A stretch of 64,000 bases of DNA. It comes from Basidiobolus meristosporus CBS 931.73. Lineage: Eukaryota; Basidiobolomycota; Basidiobolomycetes; Basidiobolales; Basidiobolaceae. This document shows, one piece after another, positions 57,844 through 64,000 of the stretch. The notes under the pieces are model-generated. The model was given only the letters and a program-made list of their open reading frames with translations, was not told the origin of the DNA and searched no databases. The first letter of the stretch is position 1. The number at the start of each line of letters is the position of its first letter. A program made the translations under genes and the position numbers. The stretch covers positions 1 to 64,000 of the forward strand of contig MCFE01000386.1 of assembly GCA_002104905.1 (NCBI GenBank). The letters are read 5' to 3'.

Positions 57844-59197
57844 ATGGACTCCTTCTCAAACTTCAGTCAAAAGTTGAACCCACTTGCAAGGAAGCTCACC
57901 CAGGGCTTCGGTCAGGCCAGACAGGTATACTCATGTCACGCTGGACCCAGCCCATCTCTTTGATTAATCCAGGTTTCCTGCTAGCTTGCCCAAGAAAAAT
58001 TCGGCGGTGCTGGTGAGATCACCGAGCTCCCCCAGGAGTACCTTGAACTGGAAAAGGTAGGCAAATTCGACTTGCGAGCCGACTGCTTCTTCTGCTAATT
58101 GTCATCTACCTCATGTGTGATCCTTTCCCCCGGTACAATAGAGAGTAGATGCCATCCGCAACGTTCACGTTAACCTTCTTAAAGTCACCCGTGTCTTCAT
58201 GTCCGAGAACTACGATTATCCTGCACAAATCCAAGATTCCATTGTTGATGTGTCCCGTTCCCTGGTGAAGGAGTTCAAACACGTTGCCTTGGGAGAAAAC
58301 GAGCAGGAAGGCCTCGTAGCCGAGGAGCCACCAAAAACCCTGAGCCATGCTCTTGCACGCGCATCAGCTCAAGGGGCTGAGGAAGTCGGCCTCGAGGAGC
58401 CTTTGGGTATGTCCAGTTGACTTCTCGATAATGTTTAAGCGTCTTGCCACTTACACTTGGTTAACTTCCAGGCGCTGCCTTGTTCAAATACTCCACTACC
58501 CAGGAGAAGTTGGGTGCCGAGAGAATGAAGATGGTAAATTACACTGACATTGGTAACGCTTGAGCTGTGGGAAGCTAAGCTAGTTCTATTGTCACCCTAG
58601 GACAATGACATCATGAAGAGATTCATCCAGCCTTTCAACACCACCCTAAACAACAACATCCAGTTCGCCATGGTAAGAGGCGGTCAGGATCCCCCTCGCC
58701 GAGGCCGGCACACTAACTGGGCCTTTATTTTGATGTCTGCATGCAGAAAGCTCGCAAAAGAGTGTATGCCGCCCGACTAAACCTGGACGCTTTCAAGACT
58801 AACATGAAGAACTCCAAGCCCGAGAAGATTGAGGCGGTAAATTCACAAATCATCCAAGGCTTATGTTGTCAATGATATATACTAATCGGCATCTTTAGAT
58901 CAAACTGGAGGTCGAACAAGCCGAGGAGGAGCTCCACGTAGCCCTTGATGAGGCGATGGGCATGATGAAATCAGTCATCGAAACGGTATGAGATTTGAAT
59001 CGCCTTCTGCCAATTGACTCTTGCCAGACCGCTAAACCTCCTTCCATCAGCCTGAGCCATTGCGCAACCTCGCCGACCTGGTTGCCGCCCAGCTGGCATA
59101 CTACAAGCAGGGCTTCGAGCTTCTCTCCGAGATTGCACCGGAGATCGATGAGATGCAAGTCACACAAGAGGCCTTGTACAGAAATAGCAGAGAATGA
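57844..59197 (+). CDS. BAR-domain protein, Gvp36-like
   Basis: A gene of about eight exons. It starts MDSFSNFSQKLNPLARKLTQ. Later exons give EYLELEK-RVDAIRNVHVNLL, VTRVFMSENYDYPAQIQDSI, ALFKYSTTQEKLGAERMKM, DNDIMKRFIQPFNTTLNNNI, KARKRVYAARLNLDAFKTNM and VEQAEEELHVALDEAMGMMK, ending VTQEALYRNSRE. The long amphipathic helices and the KxYAARLxLDAxK motif are those of an N-BAR/BAR dimer that senses and bends membranes. Yeast Gvp36 acts at Golgi and endocytic vesicles. No SH3 domain follows, consistent with that class. Ortholog assignment is by motif and length. Confidence 0.88.
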
Positions 59198-59344
59198 TTT
59201 ATTCAAGTGTTTGTTACAAGCAACCAAATGGCATTTCCAATTTTTCCCTAGTAAAGACCCAAAGTTAGCCATTCTTGATGCGTTGGTTGTTTTGTGTTGG
59301 GATGGAATGAACAAGGCCCGGAGGGGGGGGGCGGTGTTGTCTCG

Positions 59345-59861
59345 TTATTTGCCTTCTAACAAGACCTGGGCGATGGCGTACTCTCCATCGTGGGACACTG
59401 AAACATGGGATTCCTTGATGCCACGGCTCTCGGCGTCAAGAATATTCAGATAGGGCTTTCCTGTGGTTGGTCAGAGTTAACAAAGTCGTCACCCACACAG
59501 GAGCGATGGATACGTACCGTCCACCTTATATACAGTCACCTCGTTCCAGGTTAGTTTCTCCCGAGGGAACAGGGCCTTGTAAGCGGCCTCTTTGATGGCA
59601 AACCTGTCAGACGTTTAACATGGATGAAGTTGGCCGAGCATATCCTTTGTAGCAAGGTTACCTAGTCCCCAGATACTTGACTACCTCGTTGTCTACCCGG
59701 TACTGGTCCTCCCCTTCTTGAGGAGACAGCTCCTGGAATTCGGTGAATTCGGCCGGCGACAGCACACGACGCGCGAAGCTCAGACAAGCGTAAGGATTTT
59801 TTGTGAGAAGCTGTTGGATTCTCGGTAGATGCACCAAGTCCACACCGATGCCAAGAATCAT
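59345..59861 (-). CDS. Holo-ACP synthase (4'-phosphopantetheinyl transferase)
   Basis: Three exons, 59861-59662, 59603-59518 and 59460-59345 (introns 58 and 57 bp), give 133 aa, a normal AcpS length. MILGIGVDLVHLPRIQQLL carries the metal-binding Asp, and FAIKEAAYKALFPR carries the KEAxxK box. VDG-KPYLNILDAES and SHDGEYAIAQVLLEG complete the fold. AcpS transfers phosphopantetheine from CoA to acyl carrier protein. The small trimeric type in fungi usually acts on the mitochondrial carrier, as yeast Ppt2 does. No clear targeting sequence is visible, but an upstream ATG is not excluded. Confidence 0.93.
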
Positions 59862-60041
59862 GCTTTCGACTGCGCACTAACACTCAAAGTTCCCGCCAAC
59901 CCAGCACTTGGATGGAGCAAGATAACGACCTGCGGACAGGATTCATGGGGAGAATTTTTTAATCAGATTGGATAGAATCGCATTTATCTATAGGAATTGG
60001 GTGGATTATCGAGGGCAATGCGGATGCGCATCCATGCTAAA

Positions 60042-61157
60042 TCACTGGTCGGCGAACTTCCGCTTGGGGATCACCTGGGTGAACGCCTGCTCCCAGTCCT
60101 TGCATTCTAGGTATTTGACCAGGATTTCAAACACTGCCAATGTACGTTCAGAAAGGGTGACATATGGAGGGATATCGAGGTGACGTACCGTGGTTGACAG
60201 CCAGCACCTTACGCGAGGCAAGCTTGACGAAGTCACCTATCGGCAACTGGGCCGTTTCAATCCCCTGTTTCTGGGCTTTGTCGTAGGTCAGGTGCTAGAG
60301 AATACGGAGGGGGGCTTGGTAAGAAGGTGACTGCCTCGTAGAGTACGGAATGCTGAGGTTCGGTTGCTTACCTTGTACCTATTCTTGTCCACGATGCCTC
60401 CCACGATGTAGACCTTCGACTCGTCAAGCTCGTGGACCACGTTGGGCGAATCGGCGGTAAGATAAACCAGTTTTTCGCTTGGAAAGAGGTCAAGGTAATC
60501 CTCGGTCTCCACCGAGATTCGGCTCCAATTCCTCCAGTCGGTGATATGTTCGAACCGACTCTGGAGGACCCCACTCAGACCGGTCAACACCAGGTTGACC
60601 GGATGTTTGCACACTTTGTTGGCTGAGTAGCAACGTCGAATCTGACTGTGTAGTGAGGCCACCTCCTATAGCGAAGGGAGCGGGTTAACTTTCCGTCAAG
60701 TCGAGTTGCGTCCAAGACGTACCTTCTCACTCATAAGCTCGTCGTAATCGAGATCGACCACGATGCTCAGCTCACTGGGCTCCTGGGTCACCGGGGCCTT
60801 CTTCTCGGGTGGAGGAAGTATCCCTAACGAACGGTAAAACCTACTTTAGCTCGGGGCACTTCGCCGGACCGATGAAAGGAGCCATTTACCGGCCTGGATG
60901 AGCTCGTGCTTCTCCTTCTTTTTCTCCTTCAGCTTCAGCCTCTTCTGGAGCTTCCACTCCTCCCGCGTTATCTCCCTCAATTTGTTTCGGACCGCTTTCT
61001 TCGCGGCGTTCTTGGTCAACCCCTCCACATCAACACCCAGGTCCGCCGCCTGCTGCTCGATTGAGGGGCAGTGGAATATCTCCTTTGGCTCGCTCAACGA
61101 CAACCCTTCCACTGAAGGAATCTCAACAACCGTCGGAGTCGAGGCCACTTCCTGCAT
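60042..61157 (-). CDS. TRM10: tRNA guanine-9 N1-methyltransferase
   Basis: A gene of about five exons. It starts [20 protein letters not shown] (ATG at 61157). An upstream in-frame ATG at 61208 sits before a likely splice acceptor-like TATTCAG and is less convincing. A basic helix ([29 protein letters not shown]) precedes the SPOUT domain: [50 protein letters not shown] and [16 protein letters not shown]. The knot motif [19 protein letters not shown] and QLPIGDF follow, ending KRKFADQ. It methylates N1 of G9 in tRNA with S-adenosylmethionine. The catalytic Asp equivalent is in the GGIVD motif. Confidence 0.92.
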
Positions 61158-61498
61158 TTCTGAATAAAAGGAACACTCGTTTGAGGGAGAAATACAAATA
61201 CCCGGCAATAGTCCAAGTGACTGCTCGCCCGCGACAGAAGTAAATCAATCGTCTATTTTATTGGGTCATCTCCAAAGAAAAAAATCCACCAGAAGATCCA
61301 ATCATGGAGTAAGTCGGACCTTCCCATCCCATCTCTCTCCAACTTTCCAAGCCAAAGCAAGACGAAATAAAGGTACCCATCTGGTCGTTCAATAAATATT
61401 TGGGTGGTGTTTGACCGCGAACGAAGAAACATCGGCAATAAACGAAATTAAAGTACACAAAGCAGTAATGCTACAAATAGACTTGGCAACTAGATTGA

Positions 61499-64000
61499 TT
61501 AGGAGGGCACAGACATCCCATTGGGGTTTCCGTGCAGCACCTTCACAAGTATCCCCCATATGCCTCGAGCAAGATGGACAGACCAAGATTGATCATGGTC
61601 TGCCTGGTCTCTGGAATAGTAGGTTCCATGGGACATAGTACCGAAGACGTCGTCGTATTGATTGTTGCTTCTTAGTATAACCCTGATGAAAAGCAGCTCA
61701 AAAACTATGAACACCCCAGTCAAGATAAATGCATTCAACATCAAAGATGAGAAGGAGCCAAGCGACCCATTATCCGGCTGATGGGCAACCAGTTCGGATT
61801 TGTTCTTTATACGCTTTCTGAGGGTGTCGATGACTTCGGTCATATCCGCGAGTTTAGCGTCTACCTCTTCTTCCGAGCGAACTCGCTTCTCCAGCTGGGA
61901 TTTCAACTCGCTCATCTCATTGTTCGTCTGATCAACGATATCTTTCATGGCTTTCATCTCCAGGAGCAGGCCATCTCGCTTTTGAGTTTTATCATTGAGT
62001 TCGTTCAAGTTGGCCTCCAGTGCATCTCCGAGATTTCTATGAACGTCCTGGCCATCTCTAAGCTCATTCATGATCTCCTTCAGATTATTGATTGCCTGAA
62101 CCATATCCTCGTATAGATAATCTTCAGTGCCATAACTAGGCTCTTCAAGATGCGACTCCTCAAATGTCTGATCAGGGTTGTATTCTTCTATCCCACTTCT
62201 TTCGACTTGAGAGTCGTCCATGTCAAGGAATGAGCTTTCATCTTGATTCGAGTATGTTTGGGATTGCTCCAACTCCTCATCCGCAGTGACTGATCCATCG
62301 TTGATCGAATTAAATATGTGGGGAGTTGCCGGTTGAGCTTCCGACTCTGGATGGATAAATGTATCATCATATTCAGTCAAAGAAATATCTGACTCTTTGA
62401 ATCGGTCATTGAGGTTTTTGATTGTATCCGACGGAGTGGTCATGCGGGAAAGTGACTGAAGGAGCCTCATGGGTGTCAACTCTCGAACAGTCTTAGCACT
62501 CTTCGGCAAGACGGACTCGTTACGGTCGAAACTGTCAACTTTAGCGGGAGGTGGGGCAGAGGAAACTTGTCTGGAAGATAGCTGCTTGAGGATCTTTTGA
62601 GGAGTCTCCACGTTGGAATAACTTGGAGTTAAACTAACGTTGCCCCTGGTGCTGCTAAACCTCTTGACTTCTACTTCAGATGACTCATTGTCAAGCTGCT
62701 GACCCTCTGGAGAATCGTCCATTGTTTCTCGAGTATTTTCCTCACTGCGATCTGGATGAAACGAGCTAGGCATTTCAGTTTGATGATCGCCATCTTCTAC
62801 ATTGTGTGTATGTTCAACGGAACTCTTCTCACTCTCTTGGTAATCATGTTGAGTAGTATATGTGCTATCAGTCACCTCCAAACTAACTGTATTCGATATA
62901 TTCTCATCAACGGAAGACAGGCTGGACTCTTGCGCGGACAAATTGGTTACAGAGTGCTTGGAATCACTGTTATCAATGGTGTCATTGTAATTCCAAGTAA
63001 TCTCGGAGTGATACTCAATATCACCATGAGATTGATTTTCAATTTGAGTGGATGCTTCCTGGCCAAATGGTGTGCTTGGAAGAGGGAATTTGGTTGGCCA
63101 TGAGTTGTCTAAGCTTCCGTCTATGTTAGAGGGCTCGGATTCGATCGCACTAGTGGTCTGTTGTTCATCGTGCTCTGGCTCGTCATGAGTAGAATGGGAA
63201 ACGATTTCAGCGTAAGAAATATTCGGGCGTCTAAGTGGATCATTGCCACCTTGATGCTCAGGAACAGTTTGCTCGGCATCTTCAGAAGAGTCGATTCCAA
63301 CAGGTACAGTCTGTTCATTCTGTTCAATACTTGATGTTTCGACATGATCACCAGCAGCTGTCTCATTTTCGTTTACATCACTGACTACCTCGCTGTATAA
63401 TCTTACATCGCTTCTATCATCACTAACAGAAGCCTCTGGTTGGACGATCGATTCTTCGGTTGCTATGCTATCGTGTTCAATGTTCGTGTCGGCTTTATCC
63501 GTAGCCGTATTTTCGGTAAAGTTTTCGATCCCCTCAGGAGCAGCATTTTGGGAGCCCTCGCTATGCTTCCCATTGAGCAACGAATTGTTTTGCTCATCAG
63601 CTCTACTGAAGCTTTCGAGGAAATCACCATAGCGCGAGTCCTCATAAGTAGTGAACTCGGATTGAGATACACCGGCAAAGAAGCGCTGCACCGCCGCCTC
63701 TTTATCCAATGTAGTAGCAGATGCGTTAGTAACATCCATCTCGGACATAAAACTTGCCTCATCCAAGAAAGAGGGTCGATATGTTCTAATGTCATCAGTG
63801 TCACTAACATATGATATTTCACCCATGAATGTACTGTCATCATTTTCTGTGGTGCTTTCATCGAAATTAACTGTATTAGCCAAAGGACTTTTGTAAAAAG
63901 GTGCAGTGTTGGTTGCCTTATTAGGTATAGCTGGTTGGATAGTGTCCCAATAACTAGCTATTTTTTCAGGCGAGTTGTCGTCGAAACGAACTTTCAGATT
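61499..64000 (-). CDS. Coiled-coil, membrane-anchored protein (partial, runs off window)
   Basis: The frame is open without an ATG from the stop at 61499 to the window's right edge: 39 codons before the apparent start still read VRFDDNSPEKIASYWDTIQP, so the gene begins beyond 64000. At least 833 residues are visible. The first two thirds are Ser/Glu/Asp/Thr-rich and disordered. A coiled coil spans MVQAINNLKEIMNELRDGQD through MKDIVDQTNNEMSELKSQLE and on to VIDTLRKRIKNKSE. Then a single hydrophobic helix, MLNAFILTGVFIVFELLFIR, and a short tail (SVHLARGIWGILVKVLHG) follow. This layout fits a tail-anchored tether or organelle-shape protein. No domain was recognised and no function is claimed. 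Confidence 0.75.
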   Translation of the reverse strand, partial: NLKVRFDDNSPEKIASYWDTIQPAIPNKATNTAPFYKSPLANTVNFDESTTENDDSTFMGEISYVSDTDDIRTYRPSFLDEASFMSEMDVTNASATTLDKEAAVQRFFAGVSQSEFTTYEDSRYGDFLESFSRADEQNNSLLNGKHSEGSQNAAPEGIENFTENTATDKADTNIEHDSIATEESIVQPEASVSDDRSDVRLYSEVVSDVNENETAAGDHVETSSIEQNEQTVPVGIDSSEDAEQTVPEHQGGNDPLRRPNISYAEIVSHSTHDEPEHDEQQTTSAIESEPSNIDGSLDNSWPTKFPLPSTPFGQEASTQIENQSHGDIEYHSEITWNYNDTIDNSDSKHSVTNLSAQESSLSSVDENISNTVSLEVTDSTYTTQHDYQESEKSSVEHTHNVEDGDHQTEMPSSFHPDRSEENTRETMDDSPEGQQLDNESSEVEVKRFSSTRGNVSLTPSYSNVETPQKILKQLSSRQVSSAPPPAKVDSFDRNESVLPKSAKTVRELTPMRLLQSLSRMTTPSDTIKNLNDRFKESDISLTEYDDTFIHPESEAQPATPHIFNSINDGSVTADEELEQSQTYSNQDESSFLDMDDSQVERSGIEEYNPDQTFEESHLEEPSYGTEDYLYEDMVQAINNLKEIMNELRDGQDVHRNLGDALEANLNELNDKTQKRDGLLLEMKAMKDIVDQTNNEMSELKSQLEKRVRSEEEVDAKLADMTEVIDTLRKRIKNKSELVAHQPDNGSLGSFSSLMLNAFILTGVFIVFELLFIRVILRSNNQYDDVFGTMSHGTYYSRDQADHDQSWSVHLARGIWGILVKVLHGNPNGMSVPS

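Overview
The window looks like chromosomal DNA of a filamentous, early-diverging fungus. The evidence is a set of fungal-type genes (APSES/KilA-N regulator, Ecl1-family zinc protein, Gvp36-like BAR protein, dual hybrid histidine kinase) cut by short GT-AG introns of about 50-110 bp, many with a CTAAC-like branch site. A FANCD2 homologue, generally thought missing from most Dikarya, and degenerate LINE remnants fit a zoopagomycete such as Basidiobolus, but that placement is inference, not proof.

Layout. 1-8.1 kb is gene-poor and repeat-rich: a 155-bp satellite, a LINE-like ORF1 remnant with two in-frame stops, repeated LINE-type 3' ends, stem-loop repeats, dispersed repeats and a 33-bp minisatellite. 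8.1-11.9 kb holds four genes for secreted proteins: a CHAP-domain cysteine hydrolase, an AA11-like lytic polysaccharide monooxygenase, a small helical secreted protein, and a class 3 lipase whose frame is broken by two compensating indels. 12.4-16.6 kb carries clathrin light chain and a Gds1-type winged-helix/APSES regulator. After 3.4 kb of apparently empty DNA, 20-27 kb holds two signalling genes, a dual hybrid histidine kinase and a seven-helix receptor fused to an RGS domain. 27.4-37.1 kb holds FANCD2, Ran GTPase and a Gyp1/TBC1D22-type Rab-GAP.

37.8-46.5 kb holds two tandem, about 1,340-residue multicopper oxidases resembling the bacterial MnxG class of manganese oxidases. They share nearly identical internal blocks, suggesting gene conversion, and the upstream copy carries a frameshift. 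47.5-64 kb is a dense housekeeping region: DED1 RNA helicase, URA3 (with a one-base frame break), a NuiA-like protein, an Ecl1-like protein, 6-phosphogluconate dehydrogenase, UBP6/USP14, a putative small secreted peptide, a Gvp36-like BAR protein, holo-ACP synthase, TRM10, and a membrane-anchored coiled-coil protein that runs off the right edge.

Several conserved genes carry small frame-breaking indels (lipase twice, URA3, second multicopper oxidase). This could mean residual assembly errors or recent gene decay. Genes for secreted products tend to have a clear TATA box 30-80 bp before the chosen ATG, which helped decide starts. No tRNA, rRNA or CRISPR array was recognised.
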